DNA from: Rhodopirellula baltica
GTDB lineage: Bacteria; Planctomycetota; Planctomycetia; Pirellulales; Pirellulaceae
NCBI GenBank assembly: GCA_002901265.1
Contig: PPHI01000003.1
Coordinates: 124,001-188,000, forward strand
Reading direction: 5' to 3'
Length of the DNA: 64,000 nucleotides
The translations under genes were made by a program, and so were the position numbers. Under the pieces are notes generated by a model that saw only the letters and a program-made list of their open reading frames with translations, had not been told where the DNA came from and searched no databases. Each line of letters begins with the position of its first letter. Position 1 is the first letter of the stretch. Positions 19,399 through 28,798 of the stretch are shown here, in pieces.

Positions 19399-22005
19399 TT
19401 ACTCCCAAGGGTCCGAAAGCCAGCAGCGGACGTCGATTTTTCCAGTGGTTCGGTTTTGTTTCATGTTGCCGATGCGAATTCGTACCGCACCAACTTGGGC
19501 TGTTACATAAACGCCACTGCCGGTTTGAGACAGCATTTGACGGACTTCGGTTCGGGCGGCACGCTGGCTGCCGCTGACGACCGTTTCACGCGGCCGAGCC
19601 CAAGCCAACACCATGTCAGCGTTCATCCGCAGACTTCCGTGATGCGGCGCCATCATCACACCGCCTGGCGTAGGACGCGGCCCGTCAACGAGCACCTCTG
19701 TCCCCGGTGGCTCCAGGTCGCCAGGCAACAACAAAGGTACCCTACCCTGTTCGATTTCTAACACCAAACTGTTCGCATTATCGCTGCCGCCCACCCCACT
19801 ACGCGGCGGATGCAAAACTCGAAATGGCAGCTTTCGGTATCGGGCGTCGATATCGTCCGTCATGTTTTCACGACAGAGTTCGATGACCGGAACACCGGCG
19901 TGTTCGATCGCGTTTCTTAGCCGCTCCAATTGTGAGCCAGCACCATGGAGCATCCCGGGCGGGGTGTAGACCGCATCGATGCGAAACCGTTGCAACAGTT
20001 TCGGCAAGGCGTTGTAGTGATCCGCGTCAGCGTGTGAAAGCAAGACACCATCAAGATGCGTCAGCCCCAGTAACCAGAGTGCGGTATCGATCGGATAAGA
20101 AGCCCCTTGGCGGTTACCTAATCGCCCACAGTCATACAGATAACATCGGTGTTGTGGCGTTCGGACAATCACACTGGTGCCGTGCCCGACGTCGACGAAT
20201 GTTGCTTCCAAAGTCGACGGCGGTAACGCAGCGGGACGTGTTGCCAGAAATAAGTTCACGACGGTCCAACCGGCGATCCAGCCGATTCGCGCTGTTCGGG
20301 CAATGCGATCGTTGCAAACCAATGTCGCCGCCAAACCAACAAAGAACACGACAACGCTGTATGCCGGTGGTGATGGCAACCAGAAGTGTCCGTTCGGAAT
20401 GGAATGCGTCCAATCAATCACCCACGCCATCCATCGCAAGGACCACTGACAGACAACGCCGGGTAGGTACCCCAGCCAACTTGCCAGCGGATCCAGGAGC
20501 ACAACCAGCACGCCCGCTGGTAGCGCGAGCATCAATCCGGCCCACACCAGCACATTGGTCAATACACTGACGGTCGAGATCAAATGGAACTGTGACCAGA
20601 CATAAGGCAAACTGACTGCCGTCACACAAGCACTCATCCAAGCCATCTGCACGAAGAACCGAACGATCGCTTTGCCCGTGCGAATCCAGCGAGATGAAGC
20701 CCCTTCGATCAATTGTTGGAAACTCTGCTCGCGCTCTCGTTCCAATTGCTGATGTAGCGATAAGCTCGGCATCGATCGCCCCGCCAGCATGAACGTAATG
20801 ACGGCAAGGAAGGACAAGTGCACGCCGATCGAAAGCACGTTCAGCGGATTTTTGATCAACAACAAAATCGCCGCGAAAGCTAGCGTGTTCAGTGGCTGGC
20901 TGGTACGACGAAAACAAGATGCCAGCAGCAACACGCCGATTAATACTGCCGCGCGAAAGACAGGCGGACGACCACCGGTCATTGCCACATAGACCGAACT
21001 AAGCAGCACGATCACTAAGAATTGCGTCGCCGGCCGGAAGCCAGCAGCAGCGATTCCCCACGAAACAAAAACGACGAGAATTGCCAAGTGCATTCCGCTG
21101 ACGGAAAGCAGGTGTGCGGTTCCGGTGGCGAGCAGCGCGTCTCGAGTGTCAGCATCGACCAATTCACGTTGGCCCAAAATTAACGCCAGTGCGAGCGGCC
21201 CGGTGTGCGAGTCGGTGTGGCGGAGCAGCGATTGTCGACCGGAGTTTGAAACGGTCGAAATCAACCGGCCAAACCAATCCTTTGACGCTTCTAACAAAAC
21301 GATCGACTGGTCGTTCTTCGTTTCCAGTCGGCAATGCAGTCCGCGTCTCCGATAGGCAGGACGTAAATCTGGCTGCCCCGGATTGGTCGGCGGGTCGAAA
21401 GCTCGCAGCCAACCATAAACTTCCAAGCGATCGCCTGGGTGATAGTGACTGAGGTCACCGTCGGCACTGACCAGCACAGATCCTGTAACCGCTTGATTGA
21501 CGCCGTCGACCCGGTGGGTGTCGATGGCAACGATCAATTCACTGAGAAACGAGTCGGGTGAGTCGATCGATTCGCCATTGGATCGCAACGTCACTCGCTC
21601 GGACAGTTCTCCTTGGACGATGACTGGGACCGCATCGTCACCGATCAAGCGATGGATCGATGCCGAACGGTAGCTCTGTTCCGAAATGGCATGCCAGCTC
21701 GCGAACAGGGACAAGACGCCGACGGCACTCGCGATGCACCTCAGGCGTTTCGCTTTCTTGCTGTCGACGGAATCCATGTACCGAATTGAAAATTCAACCG
21801 CCAGCAACGCGGCAATCGAAAGTCCGCCCCAACACAGCAAGTTGGAATGGATCCCGAATCGAGCAACCGCAAAGACGGACCGATCGATCAAGATGCCCGT
21901 AACTGCGAACACCATCGCGAACAAAGCGGGATAGCGATGCAGCAATTCTCGCGTCGACAGGTCGTCCTGAAGCCACGTCCGTTGACTGGAGTTCGCTCGC
22001 AGCAA
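19399..22005 (-). CDS. comEC: ComEC/Rec2-type DNA uptake channel protein
   Basis: 868 residues with the three-part ComEC layout: an N-terminal region with hydrophobic helices and an OB-like domain, a multi-spanning competence domain with LLSVSGMHLAILVVFVSWGI and GGRPPVFRAAVLIGVLLLAS, and a C-terminal metallo-beta-lactamase domain with DVGHGTSVIV, LLSHADADHYNAL and MMAPHHGSLR. ComEC imports one DNA strand during transformation; the C-terminal domain may degrade the other. A stand-alone gene here, 219 bp from ccsA, with no other com genes in the window. The upstream start is not certain. Confidence 0.92.
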   Translation of the reverse strand: MLRANSSQRTWLQDDLSTRELLHRYPALFAMVFAVTGILIDRSVFAVARFGIHSNLLCWGGLSIAALLAVEFSIRYMDSVDSKKAKRLRCIASAVGVLSLFASWHAISEQSYRSASIHRLIGDDAVPVIVQGELSERVTLRSNGESIDSPDSFLSELIVAIDTHRVDGVNQAVTGSVLVSADGDLSHYHPGDRLEVYGWLRAFDPPTNPGQPDLRPAYRRRGLHCRLETKNDQSIVLLEASKDWFGRLISTVSNSGRQSLLRHTDSHTGPLALALILGQRELVDADTRDALLATGTAHLLSVSGMHLAILVVFVSWGIAAAGFRPATQFLVIVLLSSVYVAMTGGRPPVFRAAVLIGVLLLASCFRRTSQPLNTLAFAAILLLIKNPLNVLSIGVHLSFLAVITFMLAGRSMPSLSLHQQLEREREQSFQQLIEGASSRWIRTGKAIVRFFVQMAWMSACVTAVSLPYVWSQFHLISTVSVLTNVLVWAGLMLALPAGVLVVLLDPLASWLGYLPGVVCQWSLRWMAWVIDWTHSIPNGHFWLPSPPAYSVVVFFVGLAATLVCNDRIARTARIGWIAGWTVVNLFLATRPAALPPSTLEATFVDVGHGTSVIVRTPQHRCYLYDCGRLGNRQGASYPIDTALWLLGLTHLDGVLLSHADADHYNALPKLLQRFRIDAVYTPPGMLHGAGSQLERLRNAIEHAGVPVIELCRENMTDDIDARYRKLPFRVLHPPRSGVGGSDNANSLVLEIEQGRVPLLLPGDLEPPGTEVLVDGPRPTPGGVMMAPHHGSLRMNADMVLAWARPRETVVSGSQRAARTEVRQMLSQTGSGVYVTAQVGAVRIRIGNMKQNRTTGKIDVRCWLSDPWE

Positions 22006-22343
22006 TCGTTGCCCTCTCGCGTTCGATGAGTCCGTCGGTTGGGAATTCGTCAGTCGGCTGATAACAATCGCGGCAAAGCAACTGTTGGTGGGATGGTATG
22101 ATACTGGTTACCAAGAGGGGAGTGGCGAGGTGACGACGATGATCGTCCAGAAGTGTGCCAAGAGTCGGTTCGTTTCGAGGCTTGGAACATCGCCTCGCCA
22201 ACCCTAATGGCTGCCCAGGGTCACGCAGAACGGCGCAGAAATGTTCTGGCGTCCTAGGGGGCAAACAATGGATTTGCGGCGACGTAAAATAGGCGAGCCG
22301 TTTTGACTTGACCTCGCACGACATCGTTTTTAAAGACATCGCT
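22006..22343. other. Intergenic region between divergent comEC and prolyl oligopeptidase
   Basis: 338 bp without a supported gene. An 8-bp inverted repeat, TGGCGAGG near 22121 and CCTCGCCA near 22191, is about 60 bp apart and has no obvious role. TTGACTTGACC occurs near 22303, just upstream of the peptidase start, but no clear -10 follows. Confidence 0.4.
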
Positions 22344-24485
22344 ATGAAGTACAGGCTGACCCCTTTGCTCGTCTGTTTCCTCCTCTTCGGTTCGACATCC
22401 ACCGTGCCAGCGCAAAACGCCACCTCCAAATTGACCTACCCCAACACCGAAACGGTTGACGTGACGGACACCTACCACGGCACCAGCGTGGCGGATCCGT
22501 ATCGTTGGTTGGAAGACACCGAAAGCGACGAGACACGGGCTTGGATCGAAGCCGAAAACAAGGTCACGCAGGATTACTTGCAGGCGTTGCCTGGCCGTGA
22601 AGCGATGCGCGAGCGTCTGGAAAAACTATGGAACTACGAACGATACGGCATTCCGACACGGCGCGGCGATCGTTACTTCTATTCGCATAACGACGGGCTG
22701 CAGAATCAAAGCGTGTTCTACACCGCCGATTCACTGGACTCCCCACGCAAGGTCTTGATCGACCCAAACAACTTGAGTGGCGATGGTACGGTCGCGCTCG
22801 CATCTACCGCGATCACCAAAGACGGAACACTCGTCGCCTACAGTCTGGCCGACGGCGGAAGCGATTGGCGGACTTGGAAAGTACGCGACGTGGCGACCGG
22901 CAAAGACCTGGACGACGAAGTCCGCTGGGTGAAGTTCAGCGGGGTCGCCTGGATGCCCGACAACAGCGGTTTCTTTTACGCTCGCTATGACGCACCCGTC
23001 GAAGGTTCTGAACTGCTCGGGACCAACGAAAATCAAAAGCTGTATTTCCACGAGCTGGGCAGCAGCCAAGACGATGACACGTTGATTCTGTCACGTCCCG
23101 ATCATCCCAAGTGGGGATTTTCGCCAATCGTCACCGAAGACGGGCGATACTTGGTAATCCACAACTGGAAAGGAAGCGAGCCAAAATCACAAGTCTTTCT
23201 CAAACGGCTTGATCAAGACGGTGCCGAGGTCGAACCGTTGATCACCGGCTTTGACGCCGAGTATGACTTGATCGCGACGGTCGATTCAAAGCTTTATTTT
23301 CTGACCGACCACGAAGCACCCCGTCGCCGCGTGATCGTGATCGATGCCGATTCGCCCGAACGCGAAAACTGGAACGAAGTGATCGCCGAAAGTGAAAACG
23401 TCATCGAGTCAGCGAGCCTGTTCGGCGACGTGTTCTATGTCAGTTCGCTGAAGGACGCCCGCAGCCTGATCACGCGTCACGAAATCGGCGGCGCATTGAT
23501 CGACGAATTCGAACTTCCTGGACTTGGCAGTGTCGGCGGTTTCAACGGATACCAGGACGCCACCGAAACATTTTTCTCGTTTACCAACTACGTCACACCG
23601 GGCGCGATCTTTCGCGTCGATTTGACGGACCCATCGCCAGCAAAAGCCACTGCGAAGTTGTGGCGTCAAAGCGAATTGGACTTGGACCTGGATTCATTTG
23701 TCACCGAGCAGGTCTTCTGCACCAGCAAGGACGGCACCAAGGTACCGATCATTATCACCCGTCACAAAGACACCAAGCTGGACGGCAGCAACCAAACGTT
23801 GTTGTACGCCTATGGTGGTTTCAACATTTCGCTGACGCCGTCGTTTTCGCCCGCCAATGCGGCTTGGGTCGATGCCGGCGGGATCTATGCCGTCGCCAAC
23901 CTCCGTGGTGGTGGCGAGTACGGTCGCGAATGGCACGAAGCCGGAATGCGTTTGAATAAACAGAACGTCTTCGATGACTTTATCGCGGCTGCCGAGTACC
24001 TGATCTCGTCGGGTTACACCTCCAGCAAGCACCTGGGGATCCGTGGCGGCAGCAACGGCGGTTTGCTTGTCGGTGCGGCGCTGACTCAGCGTCCGGATCT
24101 GTTCGGAGCGTGTTTGCCAGCGGTCGGTGTGATGGACATGTTGCGATTCCAAAAGTTCACGATCGGTTGGGCTTGGGTCGGCGAATATGGCAGCAGCGAC
24201 GAAGCGGATCAGATTGAAAATTTACTCTCGTATTCGCCGCTGCATAACATCAAGGAAGGTGTGTGTTACCCCGCCACGTTGGTGTCAACGGCCGACCGAG
24301 ACGACCGCGTTGTCCCTGGACACAGTTTCAAGTTCACCGCGGCGCTTCAAAAAGCACAAAGCTGTAACAATCCAACCCTCATCCGGATCGAAACGCGAGC
24401 CGGTCACGGCGCGGGGACTCCGGTCAGCAAACGGATCGAGGAATACACTGACCTTTGGACCTTCTTGAAGGCCAACCTTCAGTAG
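22344..24485 (+). CDS. Secreted prolyl oligopeptidase (family S9A)
   Basis: Cleaves proline-containing peptides. With ATG 22344 the protein has 713 residues and begins with a signal peptide (KYRLTPLLVCFLLFGSTSTVPAQ), so it is exported. The beta-propeller domain follows YPNTETVDVTDTYHGTSVADPYRWLED, and the hydrolase domain has the nucleophile S570 in RGGSNGG, the aspartate in DRDDRVVPGH and the histidine in GHGAGTP. An upstream in-frame start at 22308 would spoil the signal peptide. A strong hairpin lies 22 bp after the stop. Confidence 0.96.
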   Translation: MKYRLTPLLVCFLLFGSTSTVPAQNATSKLTYPNTETVDVTDTYHGTSVADPYRWLEDTESDETRAWIEAENKVTQDYLQALPGREAMRERLEKLWNYERYGIPTRRGDRYFYSHNDGLQNQSVFYTADSLDSPRKVLIDPNNLSGDGTVALASTAITKDGTLVAYSLADGGSDWRTWKVRDVATGKDLDDEVRWVKFSGVAWMPDNSGFFYARYDAPVEGSELLGTNENQKLYFHELGSSQDDDTLILSRPDHPKWGFSPIVTEDGRYLVIHNWKGSEPKSQVFLKRLDQDGAEVEPLITGFDAEYDLIATVDSKLYFLTDHEAPRRRVIVIDADSPERENWNEVIAESENVIESASLFGDVFYVSSLKDARSLITRHEIGGALIDEFELPGLGSVGGFNGYQDATETFFSFTNYVTPGAIFRVDLTDPSPAKATAKLWRQSELDLDLDSFVTEQVFCTSKDGTKVPIIITRHKDTKLDGSNQTLLYAYGGFNISLTPSFSPANAAWVDAGGIYAVANLRGGGEYGREWHEAGMRLNKQNVFDDFIAAAEYLISSGYTSSKHLGIRGGSNGGLLVGAALTQRPDLFGACLPAVGVMDMLRFQKFTIGWAWVGEYGSSDEADQIENLLSYSPLHNIKEGVCYPATLVSTADRDDRVVPGHSFKFTAALQKAQSCNNPTLIRIETRAGHGAGTPVSKRIEEYTDLWTFLKANLQ

Positions 24486-24507
24486 TGACCCATAGCGAGA
24501 ATGGTAG

Positions 24508-24533
24508 GCAGGAACTAACCTCTTAGTTCCTGC
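24508..24533 (+). terminator. Strong hairpin after the prolyl oligopeptidase gene
   Basis: GCAGGAACTAA (24508-24518) and TTAGTTCCTGC (24523-24533) pair perfectly over 11 bp around a CCTC loop. No T-tract follows, so it may work as a factor-dependent terminator or as an mRNA 3' end stabiliser. Confidence 0.55.
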
Positions 24534-24562
24534 GCGCAATCGAAGTGATACCGTGACGTGTC

Positions 24563-25948
24563 ATGGAATGCCGCTACCGCCTACCCGCGCTCAAGATCAT
24601 GCATCTTGCTACTCCGACGGCTCCGAATTACGGGCGCACGTTTCCGCTGTATGTTCCGCCCATCGATTGGTTTTTTCTGATCGATGATAGCCCACGGTAC
24701 ACGATGTCCTTCTTCCTGGACCTCGATTTCAGCGGACAACTCGATCGGTCCATTTTCGAAGCCGCAGTGGAAGAAGCGTTGCAGCGTCATCCGCTGTTGC
24801 TCTGTCGCGTGGCGCCGGAAAAGAATGATCGGCTTTGTTGGGTGCTAGCACCGGAAGACATCGCGGCGGTCGATTGGGCCGACGCGTCAGAGCCGATCGA
24901 AATGGGCGACGGCTATCTAGACCTGCGCAAGACAACAGGATTGCGAATTTGGGTTCGGCAATCGTCCCACAAGGCCACCGTCACGATGCAGTTCCACCAC
25001 GCCGCGTGTGACGGAACCGGTGCGTATCGATTTGTCGGCGACCTGCTCGGTTGCTACATGCGGCGATTGGAGAGCTGCGCCGGTGAAGTTGATCTCTCGA
25101 ACTTTGATGTCGCGTCGCTGAAAGTTCGCCGGTCGAAAATGCGCAGCATCATGATGCACGACAGCGCGCTAAAAAAGTTTCGCCAAGCGGCCGCGCAGGC
25201 CTACGATCACATTGGGACGCGTGTCGCGCCACTGAAACCGCCTGCGAATCCGCCCAAGTCGTTTGTTTTACCCGCGATGGAGAAGCAGACCTTCACCGCT
25301 GGTGACCTGGCCAATTTGCGAAAGGCGGCGACCTCACAAGGCGGCACGCTGAACGACTTGTTCCTGAGCAAAATGTTTGTTGCGGCACACCGCTGGAACG
25401 GATCGTTCGGCGGTTCGCGAAAGATTCGGATCCTGGTTCCGGCGGACATGCGCGACGGTGACGATTTTGAAATCCCGGCGTGCAACATGACCGCGTGCAC
25501 GTTCATCTCGCGTAGCCCTAGCGAGATCGATGACGAAAAACAGTTGATGGACTTGGTCGTTCGCGACACGCTGGCGCTCAAGAGCGGCCAGTTGCAAAAA
25601 GACTTCGTCAATTCAATCACCACCGCAATGGAAGGCAACCTGTTGCCGTGGATCCTGTGGGCGAGTCGTTGCTTGGCCACCGGCGTGTTCTCCAACGCGG
25701 GTGACCCATCACGCCGATTCACCGGCAAGTTGCCAAAGAAACGCGGCAAGGTCAGCTGTGATGAATTCACGTTGGAAGCGATCACTGGCGTCCCGCCGCT
25801 GCGTCACAATACACGCAGCACATTGTCGTCAAGCATTTATGGCCGCCAGCTGACGTTCTCGCTGCGCTGCGATCCGTATTTGTTTGGCAGCGAAGACACG
25901 AAGCAATTGTTGGAACTGTTTTGTGACCAGCTCCGACCGCTCTGTTAA
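24563..25948 (+). CDS. Condensation/acyltransferase-superfamily protein (HHxxxDG)
   Basis: 461 residues from the ATG at 24563, with an equally plausible ATG at 24599. The catalytic motif HHAACDG sits at residues 145-151, and the N-terminal PLYVPPIDWFFLIDDSPRY and C-terminal LRHNTRSTLSSSIYGRQLTFSLRCDPYLF fit the chloramphenicol-acetyltransferase-like condensation superfamily (NRPS condensation, PapA, wax ester synthases). There is no carrier protein or adenylation domain nearby, so this is a stand-alone enzyme, maybe an acyltransferase acting on an alcohol or lipid. It ends 6 bp before a convergent gene. Confidence 0.72.
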   Translation: MECRYRLPALKIMHLATPTAPNYGRTFPLYVPPIDWFFLIDDSPRYTMSFFLDLDFSGQLDRSIFEAAVEEALQRHPLLLCRVAPEKNDRLCWVLAPEDIAAVDWADASEPIEMGDGYLDLRKTTGLRIWVRQSSHKATVTMQFHHAACDGTGAYRFVGDLLGCYMRRLESCAGEVDLSNFDVASLKVRRSKMRSIMMHDSALKKFRQAAAQAYDHIGTRVAPLKPPANPPKSFVLPAMEKQTFTAGDLANLRKAATSQGGTLNDLFLSKMFVAAHRWNGSFGGSRKIRILVPADMRDGDDFEIPACNMTACTFISRSPSEIDDEKQLMDLVVRDTLALKSGQLQKDFVNSITTAMEGNLLPWILWASRCLATGVFSNAGDPSRRFTGKLPKKRGKVSCDEFTLEAITGVPPLRHNTRSTLSSSIYGRQLTFSLRCDPYLFGSEDTKQLLELFCDQLRPLC

Positions 25949-25954
25949 GTCGGT

Positions 25955-26872
25955 TTAGCGTTTTTCCGATTTGCCATCGGCGGGCTTTTCGGCCACCGAC
26001 TCCGCTGGCGAAGATGTTTCCGGTGGTGTTTCGGGTAACGCTTTCGCTTCTGGCTCAGACGCCAACATGTCCGGTGCGGGTCCGAATTCGCCGAACTCCG
26101 GCCAACCTTGATTGAAACGTGTCTCGGCGGTGAAATCGACCGAGGGGCGTTCGAATTCTTCAGCGGTGCTGCCGTGACGGCTGCGGCGACCAAAATTGAA
26201 ATACCCACCGGCAAGTTTGGTTTTGTCACGAATGCTGCCGCCTTGGAACGGGCCGATGCCCATGACCCAGGTGTCTTTGGCGGTGGCAATCGACTGCCGA
26301 ACGCCGGATTGCCAAATCGGTTGGCGTGTTTCACGGTCGTAAGCGAAAGCGGCGATCTTTGCCGCCGCCTCGCGTGACTCGCGGCGGGCGATCGAAATCT
26401 CCGGCAGGGTTGGAATGATTGGCGTGTTGGGGATCGCTTGTGCGGCGGTGTTAAAGGCGTTGTTCTCTGGAATGCCGTAGGTGACCAAGTGATCGTCGGT
26501 ACCGAGTGCACCGACACGGGCTTCGATGATCAAGTCTGCTTCACCTGAAGAGTCTTGAATCAAACAGCCAGCTGCCAGGATCTGCTGCCGCAAGCAGCTG
26601 ATCACATATTCCGCGTTGGTGTACCCTTCGCCTTTGACGGTCCGCAGATAGCTGGTGTCCAAGTACACCTTGCGGCCGGTCAGCGGTCGAAAGTCTAAAT
26701 CCTGGATGCTTCGGTCGACCGCATCGCTGACCACCAGCTGTTCGGTGGCACGGTGTTCTCGCGTCGTTCCGCAACCGCACAACGCGACCACCAGTGGCGC
26801 CGTGATTAAACACAGCGTCATCATTGGGGTGGCAGATCGGGCGGCGTGAAACATCAACGCGTGAAACAACAA
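25955..26872 (-). CDS. Predicted lipoprotein of unknown function
   Basis: 305 residues. A hydrophobic stretch ending VVALCGC-GTT is a lipobox, so the mature protein should start at the second cysteine; a start at 26824 would give a more usual lipoprotein leader than the annotated one. The body contains TNAEYVISCLRQQILAAGC, EADLIIEARVGALGTDDH and a conserved-looking IPNTPIIPTLPEISIARRE segment; the last ~60 residues are Pro/Glu/Ala-rich. I recall similar lipoproteins in other planctomycetes but recognise no function. Confidence 0.75.
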   Translation of the reverse strand: MLFHALMFHAARSATPMMTLCLITAPLVVALCGCGTTREHRATEQLVVSDAVDRSIQDLDFRPLTGRKVYLDTSYLRTVKGEGYTNAEYVISCLRQQILAAGCLIQDSSGEADLIIEARVGALGTDDHLVTYGIPENNAFNTAAQAIPNTPIIPTLPEISIARRESREAAAKIAAFAYDRETRQPIWQSGVRQSIATAKDTWVMGIGPFQGGSIRDKTKLAGGYFNFGRRSRHGSTAEEFERPSVDFTAETRFNQGWPEFGEFGPAPDMLASEPEAKALPETPPETSSPAESVAEKPADGKSEKR

Positions 26873-26984
26873 GTGATCGGAAAGCGGTTCCAGGTGGGAA
26901 GGAACAAAAAACGTTCCTCAAAAAGACTTACCTAGCTGGCATTCGGTGTAGCTGGCAAGTCCGGTCTTTCCGAAGACTTTAGAT

Positions 26985-27365
26985 CTATTTCACCCGGTAG
27001 CCAATTTCGGCCAGTTTTTTCCGGATCGCCTCGGCATGATCGCCTTGCAATTCGACGAGGTCGTCATTGGATTTAACTGTTCCGCCGGTGCCACAGACGG
27101 TTTGAAGCTGCGCAAGCAAATCCTGCAAGTCGTTTGCCTGTGCGGTGAGCCCACTGATGACGGTTGCCTTGCGGCCGCCTTTGCGTTTTTCGATTTGCAC
27201 GCGAGCGGTTTGCTTTTCAGGGGGCAAACGGTTGGCCTGCTTTTGTTTCGCCGCTTCATCGGCAGCCTTCTCTTCGGCCGTACACACGCACTCGTCTTCG
27301 GTTTTGCCGCATCGCTCACACGTCGGCGGAATATAAAACTGCGTCCCGGCGAAAAGGCTAGCCAT
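26985..27365 (-). CDS. SUI1/YciH-family translation factor with N-terminal cysteine cluster
   Basis: 126 residues. The C-terminal ~80 residues are a SUI1 domain (VQIEKRKGGRKATVISGL, DLQDLLAQLQTVCGTGGTVKS, QGDHAEAIRKKLAEIGYRVK), related to eIF1 and bacterial YciH, which tests start-codon selection on the small subunit. The N-terminus has C16-x2-C19-x6-C26-x-C28, a probable zinc site followed by a charged linker. The start at 27365 puts the cysteine cluster right after a short leader; the longer reading to 27473 is unlikely. Divergent from the aminotransferase gene. Confidence 0.88.
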   Translation of the reverse strand: MASLFAGTQFYIPPTCERCGKTEDECVCTAEEKAADEAAKQKQANRLPPEKQTARVQIEKRKGGRKATVISGLTAQANDLQDLLAQLQTVCGTGGTVKSNDDLVELQGDHAEAIRKKLAEIGYRVK

Positions 27366-27485
27366 TGGATCGATGTAGGGGAGGATTAGCTGGAGGTAAC
27401 AACAATCGAACTCGTGTCGATGTCCCGAACCCTTTGATGAAAAACGGGTCTGCTTACAATGTACGCCAACCACAGCAGATGAGCG

Positions 27486-28763
27486 ATGACAGAACGACTA
27501 TCTACATTCGGCAAACGGTTAGCCCTCGATTCCGGGATCGGCGAACTGATGCGCGACCTCGGCGACGCATTGGCAGCGGGCAACTCCGAAACATGCATGT
27601 TGGGCGGCGGACAGCCTTCACATATCCCGGCCGTTGACGCCATTTGGCAACAACGATTGACGGAGATCGCGTCCGACCCGGCGAAGGTTTCACGAGTGCT
27701 CGGCGACTATGATCCGCCGGCGGGTGACGCCGCATTCCGCGATGCTGTCGCAAAGTTCTTTTATCGGCAATTCGGTTGGCCGATCACCAAGGACAACGTC
27801 TGTGTGACAGCCGGCGGGCAGACCGCGTTCTTTTTGCTTCTCAATGCGATCGCGGGTCGTTTTGATGATCGTGAAGCACGCAAAGTATTGCTTCCGCTAT
27901 CACCCGAATACATTGGCTATGCCGACCAGTCGGTGTCGACGGAGTTCTTCCGAGCGACCAAGCCACTGATCCACGAAACCGGTCCGCACGAGTTCAAGTA
28001 CGAGATCGATTTCGACGCGTTGCAGGTCGACGATTCGATCGCCGCGATGTGTTTGTCGCGACCGACGAACCCATCATCCAATGTCGTCAGCGACGAAGAG
28101 CTTGCGAAGCTGTGTGGAATCGCTAAAGAGAATCAGATCCCACTGATTATCGACAATGCCTATGGGTTGCCGTTTCCCGGAGCGATCTTTGGCGATGCGG
28201 TTCCACACTATGACCCGTCGATGATCCTGACGTTCAGTTTGTCCAAGTTGGGGCTGCCCGGTACGCGGACCGGCATCGTGATCGCCGAACCCGAAGTGGT
28301 GCAGTACCTGTCGTGCATGAACGCGATCAGTTCGTTGGCGAACAACAATTTGGGACAAGCGATTACCCTGCCCTTGTTCGAAAACGACCAAATCGCCACG
28401 ATCAGCCGAGACGTGATTCGGCCTTACTATCGCGAGCGTTCACAACAAGCTCGGCAATGGTTGGTCGATTCGATTGACCCGTCGATCCCGTTCCGCATCC
28501 ATCGCTGTGAAGGCGCGTTCTTTTTGTGGCTCTGGTTGCCAGGGCTACCGATTTCGTCCGCCGAGCTTTACGAACGGTTGAAGCGGCGCAACGTGTTGGT
28601 CATTTCGGGACACCATTTCTTCTTTGGCCTCGAAGACACCGAGTGGTCGCACCGCGACGAATGTTTGCGGATCAGCTACACGACCGATCCTGACGTCCTG
28701 CAGCGTGGATTAAAAATCCTTGGTGAAGAAATCAACTCGCTGTATCAGGTTACGGTACCATAA
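27486..28763 (+). CDS. avtA: Valine-pyruvate aminotransferase-type PLP enzyme
   Basis: 425 residues, fold-type I aminotransferase. The N-terminus (SGIGELMRDLGDAL, CMLGGGQPSHIP) and overall pattern match AvtA-type valine-pyruvate aminotransferases. The cofactor lysine is in TFSLSKLGLPGTRTG, SRPTNPSSNVV gives the NPxxNV motif, and LIIDNAYGLPFPG contains the PLP-phenol-binding Asp/Tyr pair. It is divergent from the SUI1 gene with 120 bp between them, and 35 bp upstream of an esterase gene on the same strand. Confidence 0.9.
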   Translation: MTERLSTFGKRLALDSGIGELMRDLGDALAAGNSETCMLGGGQPSHIPAVDAIWQQRLTEIASDPAKVSRVLGDYDPPAGDAAFRDAVAKFFYRQFGWPITKDNVCVTAGGQTAFFLLLNAIAGRFDDREARKVLLPLSPEYIGYADQSVSTEFFRATKPLIHETGPHEFKYEIDFDALQVDDSIAAMCLSRPTNPSSNVVSDEELAKLCGIAKENQIPLIIDNAYGLPFPGAIFGDAVPHYDPSMILTFSLSKLGLPGTRTGIVIAEPEVVQYLSCMNAISSLANNNLGQAITLPLFENDQIATISRDVIRPYYRERSQQARQWLVDSIDPSIPFRIHRCEGAFFLWLWLPGLPISSAELYERLKRRNVLVISGHHFFFGLEDTEWSHRDECLRISYTTDPDVLQRGLKILGEEINSLYQVTVP

Positions 28764-28798
28764 CGGTTTGCTGCTGATTCGCCCCAGGCAAACCGAAC

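Noticed and set aside
19681-19720. CTCTGTCCCCGG in comEC as another REP copy
   Set aside because: Only half of the palindrome matches and it is inside a well-conserved coding region.
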